From Gonatopus flavifemur (Eukaryota; Arthropoda; Insecta; Hymenoptera; Dryinidae), in the NCBI GenBank assembly GCA_018340375.1, contig JAFFJZ010000001.1:45252001-45316000 (forward strand): a stretch of DNA of 64,000 nt. The letters run 5' to 3'. The notes below the pieces were generated by a model. The model was not told the DNA's origin. It did not search any database and saw only the letters and a list, made by a program, of their open reading frames with translations. This document shows, piece after piece, positions 1 to 11,444 of this stretch (position 1 is its first letter; every line of letters starts with the position of its first letter). The translations under genes and the position numbers were made by a program.

Positions 1-148
1 TTTTACAACGAAATAAACATAAAATGGCAAATATCCGATTCGCCCCAAAATCGGGGGCGAAGAAGATCATTGATAAAAATGTAACGTACATTGATGCAAA
101 ACGAATTTACACTTTGAAACTCTTTTTTTAACCCTAAATGAAAGAATT

Positions 149-270
149 TTATTCCACACATTTGCGGCAAATCAACGGTTCTGTGTTTTATTGCCGGCAC
201 ATTTTCCACAAGACCATTCTTTACATCCACTGCCCTGAATCCAGTCTTCGTCGGGGGCATGTACGGATTT
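149..270 (-). pseudogene. C-terminal zinc-finger tail of a jerky/pogo-like transposase, decayed
   Basis: Read on the minus strand, the segment gives DEDWIQGSGCKEWSCGKCAG, then after a one-base frameshift near 176-180 the residues LICRKCVE and a TAA stop at 149-151. Insect pogo/jerky-like transposases often end in a PHD-like finger of the form DWIQC..C..WAH..C....ICxxC, and this matches it with the first Cys changed to Gly and the His to Cys. A better-preserved tail of the same kind lies at 37682-37804. The rest of the transposase would lie at higher coordinates on the minus strand, where I see only a MITE. Identity comes from pattern recognition, not a search. Confidence 0.5.
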
Positions 271-384
271 TCCGAGTAAAATATGTATACCGGTACCAAT
301 CTGTTGATGCACAATTGTTGCCTTTAAGTTTCATATGACCTCAAAAAAACTCCTGATCCAAATCGTGGTCCGAATCACCCCATA

Positions 385-656
385 CTCTCTAAAATTTTTA
401 GAGTGAGATTTCACTCTTCAGGCAGCCAGGAGTGAGCTTGTCGAAATTTCGAGTGAAATTTCCACTCTTTTAGAGCGGAAGTTTAAGGTCCGAGGTTAGA
501 AACTCTCAGCCACTCCGATTTTAGAGTGAATTTTCCACTCTAAAAGAGTGAGAGTTCACTCGAAACGAGTGAGAATCCCACTCGAAGCGGACTGGCTCAC
601 TTCTGAGACTTAGCGGAGTGAAATGCTCGATTTTTCACTCTTCCAGATTTAGAGAG
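385..656. mobile_element. MITE with CTCTCTAAA inverted ends and TA duplication
   Basis: The left end CTCTCTAAAATTTTTAGAG and the right end TTTAGAGAG are inverted, and both are flanked by TA (383-384 and 657-658). The interior repeats GAGTGAAA / TTTCACTC several times in both orientations, so the unit can fold on itself. The TA duplication suggests a Tc1/mariner-type transposase in trans. No coding sequence inside. Confidence 0.7.
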
Positions 657-660
657 TATA

Positions 661-2146
661 CTATTCGGAAGGAAACATTCATCTGCTCATGAAGGATGTG
701 ATAATATTGTCTGGATAATTTACTCATCTAATTCAGTGCATCTCGAATTATACATATGAATCGAATTGGCATGATTTTCAACGTATCTTGTCAATGAAAA
801 TTTCAAGAATTGCGATAGCATTTTTATCAGAGATGAAATTCTCTTTTATGCACACGATGCTACAACTTATATCATTGCCCAGAACTGAATGATGTGCATT
901 ATGGTCATGATATCCAGTTTTTCCAATAGTTGGTGAGATTATGTAAGCACTTACACGTTAAAAGAGTGTAATTGATAATAAAAATGATCGACAACAGCGA
1001 ATTTGCTTATTTTGATCCAATTCACCCTGTGATCTGATTCACCTCGGTCTACCCTAACTCTTGAGAAATAGAATGACTTCATTTGCATGATGTATTAGAA
1101 AAAGATATCACAATTGGTTGAGGTGTGTAAGTCAGTCGTTGCGATGATGATGCAAACAATATCTCAAATAGGACGTATCGAAAGAAATTTCTCTTCATTT
1201 CAATATCAGGTTAATATTCAGAGTGATAGATCGTTTAGGGTGACAAAGTGAACTTCATCCTGAACTTCAATGATATCATTATATTGATTTTCACTACTCA
1301 CAGTAGTACTATCCGTTCATTGTCAGACGGTACTTATTGTACATATATCCACACCTTACGTCGATCTAGAGGAGTACACGATCTATTAAATTATTCGCTT
1401 ATCAGTGATAATTATGCAATCTTCATTTCTTAAGCCCAAAAAATTTCCATATTGCAATATTTGAGAAGCTCTTATTGTGTATCTTCCAGTAAATTTGAAG
1501 GCAAAATATAGACAGTCAAAAAGATTCTGAGACAGAAACTCTCTACCATACTTCACAGAGGAATTTCACCGAGAACCGATGTTTGAAGAACATATTTCAA
1601 TCGGGGAATGTCTCTGAAAACTCACGATATATTCAAAGGACAATTTTTCCCAAGTTCGTGTGATTCCTTCATATTTACTTCATGAAAATAAGTACGAGAA
1701 ATTCTTATGAGCTATTGGAATGTTTGTCCAATCACGAAATGATGAAAATTAGTGTTATAATTAATTCAATTTTCATGAATGTACATTCCATATGTATGAT
1801 GGATCGAATATGGATTTTCATTCAATTTTCTGGGAAGTATCATGGAGTGGGAGAATTGATATACGTGTGGAGAAATATCATGCGAATTCTACATAAGTGG
1901 AACTAATATTCATCGTATTTGAACTGATGATACATGTATAATCGATGTTGGCATAAACAAGGAGTATCCACCAAACCTGTGATATTACAACGCATTGCAG
2001 CGGTGTAGTTTCTAATTTTCATTTGAATCATTGCGGAGCGATATCATCAAATCGTTCATGTACTTTCGAGAAGAGATTTTTGGGAAAATAACATCGTTGT
2101 GATGTTGAGTGGATTGAAATTATTGTCACAAGGTTACCCAAAAGTG
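661..2146. other. No recognisable gene or repeat
   Basis: AT-rich sequence. The open frames here are under 75 codons, show no family motif and look like chance. No long inverted repeat was seen. Confidence 0.5.
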
Positions 2147-2749
2147 CACTGAGAAAAATGTGTTTCGTAGGACTAGCAATAACAGCATTGTTCACATTCT
2201 ATTGTTGGATATATAATAATTTTTGTTTTTATAGCAACACTTCGTTGTCTTTTCAATAATGAAATTGTCAATTCAAAAATTAAAACCGATATTTTTATGA
2301 TCTCATTCACTGGGAAAAATCTGCATTGTAAAAATCATGTTTCAATATAGTAATGTATTTGACGGTGAAAAATACATTATTTTGGTTATTATTACCATGA
2401 GCTAGGTGATAATTACCATCTTTCTCGTGAATCAAACCGAATGTACGGTGAAATTCAACACTGAAAAGGTACTTTTCACTTTTGAAAGGCTGGCTTCAAT
2501 TTTCATTATTTAACGGGTGAAAGATATAAGAAATAGAGGTTATTTTCACATTCCATTCTTCTCAGTGTTGTGGGTTGATATATGACGATTGAAATTGTTG
2601 TACAAATCCACAACAATCATCGTGAAAATACAACCGTCCACATTGCTCAAATGAAAATAATTTTGTAACCAGACAACTATATGTTGCTTTAAGAACAAAT
2701 GTTATTGTATATTCAACAATGAAACGTCAACAATTAATTTTTCCCAATG
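2147..2749. mobile_element. CACTG-ended inverted-repeat element, outer
   Basis: Left end CACTGAGAAAAATGTG, right end (read inverted) CATTGGGAAAAATT. The flanks are tg (2145-2146) and tg (2750-2751), a non-palindromic 2 bp duplication. A second element of the same class (2308-2567) is inserted in it. No coding sequence. Confidence 0.55.
2308..2567. mobile_element. CACTG-ended element nested in 2147-2749
   Basis: Left end CACTGGGAAAAATCTGC, right end inverted CACTGAGAAGAATG. Flanks tt at 2306-2307 and tt at 2568-2569 give a 2 bp direct duplication. Confidence 0.6.
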
Positions 2750-3599
2750 TGATGAATTTAATTAATGTTCTGCAAGTGTATTTCATATAAGGTAGATTCA
2801 GGCCACGCACAGCAGGGAGTATTGCTGAACGTGATTCGAATATTTTTCATATCAGAAACTGATTGAGTGACTTTAAATTATGCGATTCAGCTACTTGAAT
2901 ATTTGATGAAACAATCATATATCAATGCAGTGAAAATGTGCGCTTGATCATCAGAACAGTTGCACGCCCACACTAAACAAATTCTGATAAATCCCGTATC
3001 TTCACTACACTGTCTGATAATAACAGTGATATTTCCACTTATCCTCCTAATTTATTGGAAATATAATGATTTTCTACATTTCAATCATAACTTTTCTTTT
3101 CATCGAATCCTCACATGATCATCTTCTTTTGTGTATAATGCGTATGTAATTCTGTTTTGGTAAGTGTTATCATCGAAATGATATAAAATTTGTATTTGAA
3201 TGATTCCTTTGGATTTTATATGAATTTTCTATGAAAATTATTATACACAAATTCTTTAACATCATTTTTCAAGACACAATTTTGTATAATTTGTATGTAA
3301 TCTATGAATCAGCTCTCTAAATTCAATTGCACCTGAGGGCATACTTCTTGAACCTCCTTGCTTTTATGAAGGAATTGTTTATGAACTGTATAAACTCATT
3401 CGTCAATGAAATTTTCATAATTCTTCTGGAAGTTTCTATTGATTCCCATTAATAATTGCAACGTGCATCGTCGGATCCAACAGTGGCGATCCCGATAGAA
3501 CTCCTCATTATTCACAGCTTACATTTTGATTATTCAATTCCTGCATTCAGAATATCGAATTTTCATTGACCCAAACATTTTTGATGAAATCTTTCCGAG
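2750..3599. other. No recognisable gene; short AT-rich repeats
   Basis: AT-rich sequence with loosely repeated TGTATAAT...TATGTAAT motifs near 3128-3310. No coding frame or clear element boundary. Confidence 0.4.
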
Positions 3600-3860
3600 C
3601 ACTGAGGAAAATTTGTAACAGAAATCCCTATAATAATGGTAGTTTTAGGACCATTGAGCGTTTATGAACATTTCTCCTTTAATTTATGGTAACTTTTTAA
3701 AAACTTCTAGTGATATGTGTTGGATGTAGAGTTATTTTCACTAAAAGAAGGTATGGATTGCCATAATTGAGAGGGAAGTGCACATGGATGCTGATTTGTC
3801 GCAAAACTGCCATTATTGTGATAAACCATGCTACACGTTTCCCATAAGTTTTTCTCAGTG
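3600..3860. mobile_element. CACTG-ended palindromic element
   Basis: Left end CACTGAGGAAAATTTGT, right end inverted CACTGAGAAAAACTTATG. A matching subterminal AATAATGG(T/C)AGTTTT lies in both arms. Flanks ag (3598-3599) and ag (3861-3862) form a non-palindromic 2 bp target duplication. Confidence 0.75.
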
Positions 3861-3895
3861 AGTGAAAAATCTTCCGAAATGATATATAACTTATA

Positions 3896-5183
3896 CAGGG
3901 TGTCCCATTTTAATCTTTGAATGCAAATATCTCAAAAACATGCATCTTGAACCAAAAGTACTTTGTACCAAAGTTGTTATACAAAGAGGGGGCCACAAAA
4001 CTACGATATCAGTTTCATCAGAGATGGCGTTATGATCGATTAAAATGGGGTCAACATCATTTTTTGAAACGGGAACCCCGACTTTTTATTGCATATCTTG
4101 ATTCTACGCAAAAAACTGAGTAACTTTTGCTTGAAACGTTTTTCTGAATTTTTGAAGATGGCGCCACAATCGATGAAAAATAAAGTCTATGAAACAATAT
4201 GCGGATATCTTGTGGAATGCATCCAGGAGCCGAAATATCTCATTCGAATGATGTTGTTAAGAGAGGGGACGACACAATGGCGGTATCAGTTCCATGTTAA
4301 ATGGCGCTGTGGTCAGTAAAACTGAGGTGAACTTCAATTTTTTAGATGGAAACTCCTACTCCTTATCGCATATCATGATTCTACGCGACAAAATCAGGGA
4401 GTTTTGTTTGAAACATTTTCCCTGAATTCTTGAAGTTCAAACAGTGGAAAATGAGTTTGATGAAATAGTTCTACTGCATTAGAAGAGTTACATTGGATTG
4501 AAGTCATTTACAATGTTTTGGACCTCACATTTGTTGTGTTTTTTGTTCGATTCCTTCTTTGGAATTATTATTGTTTTGATTTGTTTGTTGAGCGTTGCTT
4601 CACACATACTGCAGTAGAACTTTTTCATCAACCTCATTTTCTACCGTTTCCATCTTCAAGAATTTAGGAAAAGTTTTTCAAACAAAAATTCCTCATTTTT
4701 TCGCGTAGAATCATGATATGCGATGAAAAGTAGGAGTTTCCATTTGAAAAATTGAAGTTGACCTCATTTTTACCGACCACAGCGCCATCTACTATGAAAC
4801 TGATATCGCCATTGTGTCGTCCCCTCTCTTAACAACAACATTCGAATGAGATATTTCGGCTCTTGGATGCATTCCTCAAGATATCCGCATATTGTCTCAT
4901 AGACTTTATTTTTCATCGATTGTGGCGCCATCTTCAAAAATTTAGAGAAACGTTTCAAGCAAAAGTTACTCAGTTTTCTGCGTAGAATCAAGATATGCAA
5001 TAAAAAGTTGGGGTTCCCGTTTAAGAAAATGATGTTCACCCCGTTTTAATCGATCAAAACGCCATCTATGATGGAACTAATATCGTAGTTTTGTGGCTCC
5101 CTCTCTGTGTAACAACTTTGGTATCCTCTTAAAGTGCATGTTTTCGAGATATCTGCATTTAAAGATTAAAATGGGACACCCTG
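3896..5183. mobile_element. 1.3 kb snap-back element, ends CAGGGTGTCCCATTTTAATC, TA duplication
   Basis: Arms of about 580 bp (3896-4477 and 4610-5183) are highly similar inverted copies separated by a 132 bp loop (4478-4609). Flanks are TA at 3894-3895 and 5184-5185. Each arm is itself a pair of diverged direct units about 275 bp apart: GATTCTACGC recurs near 4101 and 4376, and AGAGGGG recurs near 3986 and 4262. The element therefore holds four related units, two per orientation. Short open frames in the arms have no recognisable product. A hairpin RNA would form if it were transcribed. Confidence 0.8.
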
Positions 5184-6363
5184 TATATGATTTGATATAG
5201 TTTATATATAATTATATATAAATTATACATAATTTGGAACATTCTTCCCACCCAGGAATGTTTCATGTAAAATGATACAAAATTCGTTACATATCACTTA
5301 TGACTTGAATGACAATCTTTCCCCGTTTACATCAATGTCACTGAAAATTCACTCATTTTAATTATGATAACTACATTTTCCACATACCTTTAATCGATTC
5401 CAACTTCCTTGTTCAACAGTTTTGTTGAATAATTCATGTCACAAATCGGTTCGACAAGAATAGCTAAGATGATTAATTCACAGATAAATTTCATCGCGGA
5501 TATTTTCATACTTCCTGAAATGTAATTATGGAATTTTCTCTCAAAAATAATAGTAAGAGAGTTGCTCCGAAGATGTGAAATTCATCCCCGTGAATCGGTG
5601 GACTTTGTCCTCACTTAATGGAGAATTCAACACCGAAAAGGCGGAATAATCCTTGGAGTGGGAAAAAATACCCTACTTTTGATGGGAAAACAATTCCCTG
5701 ACGATGGGGGATGAGATTTATCATGAAAATGGAGAAAAACTCTCCTTATTTCTACGGTGTATGATAATTCGAGTGAAAAAGCGTCTATCCCAGTTGTTTT
5801 TGAATCTAGCGAGTGAAAGAAGTAGATTCTTTTGTCAAATCGAAAATATTTTTTTCAGAAATTGAAATTGTATATTTTTCGTATTGTTTATACGAATTTG
5901 ATGAAAACTTGATGAAATTTTGAGTGATTGAAAGATTCAAAAATTGCAAAGGATTTGCATCCGAACGAAGAAATGTGTTGACAAGTCACACGGGCAAAAC
6001 ATAATTTACTGAGACAGCAGAATGTTGTTTATCTGCTGCACTTCTTCCTGGAAGAGCGAATTTTTTGTCAATTATTCAGCCGTAGCTGCGAGTCCTTTGC
6101 CGGGGCAGTTGAATTTTGAGTATTATTTATAAAATAGCAAATAAATTTAACTGAAGGAGTTGATATTTTTCGCGTTGATTCTCACAGTTAACGAAATTGC
6201 TATGACAACAGAGAGGTTGCTGTCACAGCGGAAAAACTGCGATTTCAGCAATATTTATTAAATACCCAGCGGAAATGCAAGAAGTTCTGGCAGATCTTGT
6301 GCCAGAGTTTGACTTCCGTTTAATCAAAACAATCCAAAAAAAGTGCACTTATTTGAAGCTGTG
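5184..6363. other. AT-rich DNA without recognisable gene
   Basis: TATA-rich tract near 5190-5240. A motif GAATTCAACACCGAAAAGG near 5625 resembles one near 2452 (AAATTCAACACTGAAAAGG), which may be a decayed dispersed repeat. No coding frame of note. Confidence 0.4.
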
Positions 6364-6508
6364 CACTGGAAAACATTCCTTCCAGCCAGATATTTATTTG
6401 TCCCGTACCATAGGAATGTTTTGTTATATTAAATAATGAATAATAAATATTTCTATGGTACGGGACAAATAAATATTCATTTGGTTGGAAGGAAGTTTTT
6501 CTTCAGTG
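6364..6508. repeat. Hairpin repeat with CACTGGAAAA / TTCTTCAGTG ends
   Basis: A 145 bp palindrome. The arms share CATTCCTTCCA and ATTTATTTGTCCCGTACCAT around a short AT loop. Ends are of the CACTG class, but the flanks (tg and ta) do not match. Confidence 0.65.
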
Positions 6509-6548
6509 TAGAAATCTAACAGAAAACACTTTTCAGGTACGATAAGTA

Positions 6549-6869
6549 CACGAAAAAAAACTTCGCTGGGTAACTGTTGCTGGAGCAAAAAACTTCTCAT
6601 GTAACAGCGATTTATTTGCTATCAGGACAATCTTTTTAGCTACGACAGCGATTTTTCAGTTGTGGCAGTGAAAAATATTGACTACTTCTGCAAAATTTGT
6701 TTGCTATTCGGTATATAATACTGAAAATTCTGCTGCTGCAGTTAATCGAGTTGTTCTCTCAGCAATCCAATTGGCTGTCGGAGCGAATTTCCAACTAGGT
6801 TAATGGAAAACATTGCTCCTTTGTATATGATACCTCAATTTGCTGTGTTAACAAATGTTTTCCTCCGTG
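6549..6869. mobile_element. CACGA/CCGTG-ended element, CAGCA-rich family copy 1
   Basis: Ends CACGAAAAAAAACTTCG and CTCCGTG. The interior has AGCTACGACAGC, TTTTTCAGTTGT, AAAATTTGTTTGCTATTC and CTCAGCAATCCA in the same order as the copy at 47384-47711. Flanks ta and tc do not match, so the target duplication is lost or mutated. Confidence 0.7.
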
Positions 6870-7178
6870 TCAATTGTAGCCATTGAAACAAAATCCCTTT
6901 CACACTCGCTGGACGGTCATTTTCTTAACAGAATCAGCTAAATTTCTGCTTGTAGATTCCCGAAATGAATTGGCTGGAAGTGTTGTGATGGATAATTGCT
7001 CAAGGAAGTAATAATGTCCAATGCTGAACTCGTAATATACATTACCGATCTTATTTGAGAACACAGTCAAAATTATGATGGTGCTTTTTTGTATACTAAC
7101 AATAATAACTTCCATCCTCCGGTATAGCAGGGAATTCCACTCCATCAATCAACATTCAATGAAACACCGCAAATTTAA

Positions 7179-7321
7179 GGGCATCCTGTAGACCCGAGAG
7201 TTACTAGATCTCTCTACCCAAAATACTTGAAGAGGACTGAATGAAATGAAATAAAACAATCAGCCAGACCTCCTATTTGTATGGAACAAGGTCTAGTAAC
7301 TCTAGGGTCTACGGAATGCTC
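7179..7321. repeat. Short hairpin repeat
   Basis: GTAGACCCGAGAGTTACTAG on the left pairs with CTAGTAACTCTAGGGTCTAC on the right, about 100 bp apart. Non-coding and MITE-like; no clear target duplication. Confidence 0.6.
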
Positions 7322-7327
7322 TCAAGT

Positions 7328-7798
7328 GTTATATTTGAATACACTCAGGGGGTTGAAATTTTATAGTCACTTTTTAAACACTTGAAGTGTGCGATCATGA
7401 ATCATTTTATTCATTTTATGGGTAGACGGAGGAAGAAAATCTAGGGCTTTCTCTTATTTCTTTTGCTACACCAGAAACAGAAAGGTTTGTAAAATGAATT
7501 TCCACATGAAAATATGGAATACTACGAATGGAAAGCCAAATTCTACTATATGCTTGATAAAATTTATGGTTCAGTGTTGAAAATTTCAATTCTACCTATC
7601 ACTTTTTATCCAGTATTGGTAATTTTGTGTATTTTCATGTAAAAATTCATTCTTCAAACCTTCCTGTTTCTAGTTCAGCAAGAAAAGTACGAGAAACTTT
7701 TATATTTTCGAGTCACATTTTTCTCCGTGTACATATCCGCTTTGACCCGCTTGAAAAGTAACTACACGATTTGGACACTGAGTGCATCCAAATAAAAC
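7328..7798. repeat. Inverted repeat interrupted by a CACGG element
   Basis: TATTTGAATACACTCA at the left end pairs with TGAGTGCATCCAAATA at the right end. The space between is largely filled by the element at 7425-7729. A related sequence (CTGAGTGTATCAAAATAAAAC) occurs near 62245, so the right arm belongs to a dispersed repeat. Confidence 0.45.
7425..7729. mobile_element. CACGG-class element
   Basis: The right end inverted is CACGGAGAAAAATGTG; the left end is GACGGAGGAAGAAAATC, with the first base changed. Subterminal AGAAACAG(A/G)AAGGTTTG and ACATGAAAATA are shared by the arms. Flanks ta and ta match. Confidence 0.65.
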
Positions 7799-8221
7799 AC
7801 TTGGATTTGCAGAAAAGCAGTGAACACTTGGCTTTCTCGACTTGACTGAACTTTGTATAACCTCACGTTGTGGAACTCATCATCGAATTTCCGTTCAATG
7901 AGTGTTGTTCTGACGTTTACTTCCTTTAAAGTATTTGAAAAGTCAAGGCAGGGGCACTTCTGTGTCACAGTTGTGGAATCATCACAGGATCTTCGGTAAA
8001 CCACTCTGATATTTCAGTTTTTCCACTAAGATTCGACATCTTAAGTTCTCCTGCAAAACTGAAACACAAACCTCCACAACTTTCACGGAATCACTCCTGA
8101 AGTTTTGATTGTACGTTTGTATTCGCAAAGTCCAGTTCAGTCTGAAATTTCGCACTTTCATGGGGGGTTTTGGCGACTCGACCGCTACAATTTTACGAGA
8201 CTTCCCTTGGATTTCAGACAT
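7762..8221 (-). pseudogene. Unknown minus-strand reading frame with a frameshift
   Basis: On the minus strand an ATG at 8219-8221 opens a 79-codon frame (MSEIQGKSRKIVAVES...) ending at 7982. An 80-codon frame overlaps its 3' end (residues ...DFSNTLKEVNVRTTLIERKFDDEF...) and ends at 7762. The two frames are close to continuous, as expected of one roughly 150-residue protein broken by a single frameshift. Base composition is less AT-rich than the surroundings. I do not recognise a family, and the 3' end overlaps the dispersed repeat ending at 7798, so this may be part of a mobile element. It could also be chance. Confidence 0.25.
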
Positions 8222-9152
8222 TCATTTATAGAATGGAATCATAAAACAGGGAACTTCATGCCAGGGTGACTTCCACATCGGATGCCGTTATAGTTCCTCA
8301 AAACTTTTACAGGATGATTCAGTGTACATGAATGAAGTTCTATTCAAAGTTTTTCTCGAGGTTTTCAAGGCGTTCTTTGGACTGACTTGTGCTATTTGTT
8401 TTTGGAAAATCACATTTCGTTAAACATTTCTGTGAGGCTTGTGGATAATTTTTTTATGAAATTGTTCAAAGTTTGTGGAGTTAAAGTTGTATTAATGAGG
8501 AGTGAAAAATGATGATATCTCGGAAAAACGAAATTCCGAGACGAGACAAGATTAAACAAAAAAATTTCGAGATAGGGCTGAACCTCCATTGAAATCCTGC
8601 GTATTCAAATTTGTAGGAATAAATCAAAAGACATATCAGTTACGTGAACGTTTTGTTTCGTTGAACGAATTTATTGTTACCAATGATTATTGGTTGAATT
8701 TCACGTCATTTATTCAATTACATATTTCCATGGGACCAGGTTGGTTGTTGTGAAATTTCATCAATGAAGATTATTATATATTGTTGATGATGATGAAACA
8801 TTATTCCAGTTTAAACTAAAATAAAGACTATAACAACATTACACAAACGTGAAGAAAAACAATAGAGAACTTTTAACAGTCCCTCAAAAGTGTCTAATGT
8901 CCAGCTAAAACGATCTCTAAACTCAATCTCATCCCAAAGTACTTTTTGAACTGCAATTGAACTTAATGGTATTTCGAAGTATACCATATCTTCCACTCAC
9001 TTGAAACATTTCTTGAGAACTGTATTATTTATTGAAAAAGCGGTGCACAAAAAGGAAGCTCACATTGAAGATTATTATATTACTTATGGTGCTCGTGTAC
9101 TGTAGAAAAAAAAGCGAAATTTAACGATGAATTCTTTGGTAATTCAGGCTTA
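8222..9152. other. No recognisable gene or repeat
   Basis: AT-rich, short chance frames only (e.g. a 61-codon minus frame at 8811-8996 with no motif). Confidence 0.45.
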
Positions 9153-9375
9153 CACTGTTAGAAATTTCTGCATCAATTTCAATGCATTTGCTGGAAGTTC
9201 TTTCCAAATACGTGCATGAATTGAGTTTCATACACATTTTACATGGAATTTGATGTTAACTCTAGCATAATCTATATTTTTTTTATGTTTTTGCACATTA
9301 AATTTAATGTAAAATGTGTATTAACTTGAATCCATGTACGTGATGGAAAAAAACTTCCAGATATTTCTGACAGTG
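9153..9375. mobile_element. CACTG-ended palindromic element
   Basis: Left end CACTGTTAGAAATTTCTG, right end inverted CACTGTCAGAAATATCTG. The arms share GGAAGTT and TACACATTTTACAT, so almost the whole 223 bp folds. Flanks ta and ta. Confidence 0.8.
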
Positions 9376-10725
9376 TAAGATAAGTGTGGTAATCTTTGAT
9401 TTGGAACTCTTACCATATGAGAGACAGTTTAAAATCAATTCCAAAAACATTTTTATGGAAGCATCGATACAATATGTCAAATTATCAAGATGAGACGAGA
9501 TGAAACCTATTCTTGACATCAGCACAGAATAATCTCACAGTATTTTAATATGGAATGAGAATTGAGATTATTCAAATTCAAATTGTCGGCTTCGATTTTT
9601 TTTATTGTGTACGTGGTTTTCACCAAAAATGTACTGGAATTGGATTTGTTGTTTGAATTCCCAATCAAATGTCTTGACTAGAACCTGTGTGCAGATGAAT
9701 TTCCGTTTCGGCAATCAATATATTGTTAATAATAGCGTAGTGGTTATACCATCGGCTTTATGCGTAATTGTTTATACGTTAAATGTATATGCACCGATAC
9801 GCCTTATCGACAAATACCTATCCAAGAGATGTTAGGTATAACGACCTAACCCATTTCATTTCGATGAACAATGTAAATGTTGTGTCGCATATAAAATAAG
9901 GTGGACAACGTAAATTGCATTTTTATGGATCAGGAATGCACATTATAACAATTCGTTTATTTTGAATTGTTACTCTCACACAATCATTACGGCTTTCACC
10001 ATCGTCATTTTGTGAAAATGGAAATATAATAATAACTAGAAATATAAAATATGGAAATCGAATGAAAAAGAAAGATATACGAATTGATTATTGAGACTCA
10101 TATATTTCGATTCCCTGTCGTGTTGCATTTGTATTGTTATATTGATAAGTCGAACTATTCGTTCTTGATTCAAACTCACAAGCCGAGTTGCTAGCTGTTA
10201 ATTCAATTCATCAAAGTTAAATGAAAGATCTCTTACGTTATTCCTGCGTTATTGACAATATTGAGATATATGCGACTACGAATCAATCAACACGACAGGG
10301 AGAGAAATGAGAGGATTATCTATATTTTCTTTTTAGTTTATTAAATTGTGAATAAACTTATCTTTTTCTTGTTTTATATCATCAGTGTTCTTGGTCCGCC
10401 GTTGGTCAGCCAGCTCCTCTTAATATTCTTGGGGATACCAATCCATTTCTTATAACGTGGCCACGTTTTTATCGTGTCGATATTTTCGTTACCTGTATGG
10501 TAACGCCCCCTCTTTTCCCTTATCATAGATAAAGTACCCTTACAACATCAGAACGGTATTTGTCCTGAGGAGCGATAATTCAATAGAATATGGAATATTC
10601 CGAACACCCTATTCCTTGTATACCTATATACCACTTTACATCATAGGACAATGTTGCGATAATTATATGCAATTCACATGGAAAGATTTCTACGTTGTAA
10701 AATTTTACATCTGAGTGAGACGTTA
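9376..10725. other. AT-rich DNA; one short inverted pair
   Basis: No gene recognised; the 76-codon frame at 9605-9835 has no motif. CCCTGTCGTGTTG at 10113 and CAACACGACAGGG ending at 10300 are perfect 13 bp inverted copies and might bound a 188 bp element, but no target duplication is visible. Confidence 0.35.
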
Positions 10726-11107
10726 CAATGACAGGGAAACGAGTAGCACGCAAAAAATGAAATAGTTGTGGCAGCTACTCACTTTTTTAGTACCCTTGTT
10801 TCAGTGCTATAGTCAAAATAATTGCAGCTGTAGCTATTTTTTAGCTGCCATAGTAGGAAATCGTAGCTGTAATCGCATGTGTTGTGGTTTATATCTGGAT
10901 AGCCAAATGATTTAGCTGTTGGATTTTCACTGCGGCAAGTACACTGAGGGAGATTTGGTGCTCCTCCTATTCTTGAGGTTTACCGGCTGCGCGTTTTAGC
11001 CTGTTAGGGCCTGTACGTAAGGGTAGCAGCGACTCCGATTCAGTAATGCCAGAAATTTTAAGATCCAACGGCCTACATCCAATCAAATATTCCTGTTGAT
11101 CAGAATG

Positions 11108-11444
11108 CCCGAGAAAAAATGATTTAGATCTAAGTGGATCTAATTAGATCTCGTTAGATCTAAAAAATGGAAAATGTAGATCTATTTAGATCTATATAGA
11201 TCTGGTTAAATCTACATAGATCTAAATTACAAAAAATTTCATAATTATTAATCGAAATTTGCGTGCATCTACTGCCCATTTTCTTCACTTTTAGATGGTT
11301 TTTAAGGACTACATATTTTCGAAAGAAATCAATTAGATCTCCGTAGATCTAAATAGATCTAAATCGGCCCACAGAGCATGAATTTTTCCATTTTTTAGAT
11401 CTAAGGAGATCTAATCCATTAGATCTAAATCATTCTTTTTCGGG
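11108..11444. mobile_element. Innermost MITE built of TAGATCTA palindromes
   Basis: Ends CCCGAGAAAAAATGATTTAG and, inverted, CCCGAAAAAGAATGATTTAG. About a dozen AGATCT hexamers, mostly within TAGATCTA, are spread along the arms. Flanks tg (11106-11107) and tg (11445-11446) form a 2 bp duplication. The terminal motif resembles the ends of 57217-59657 (CCCGAGTAAAAAAATGTAG). Confidence 0.75.

Noticed and set aside
4089..5039. Mirrored short frames (about 76-89 codons) as a conserved small protein
   Set aside because: They are inverted copies of the same repeat arm; similarity comes from the snap-back structure, not from coding selection.
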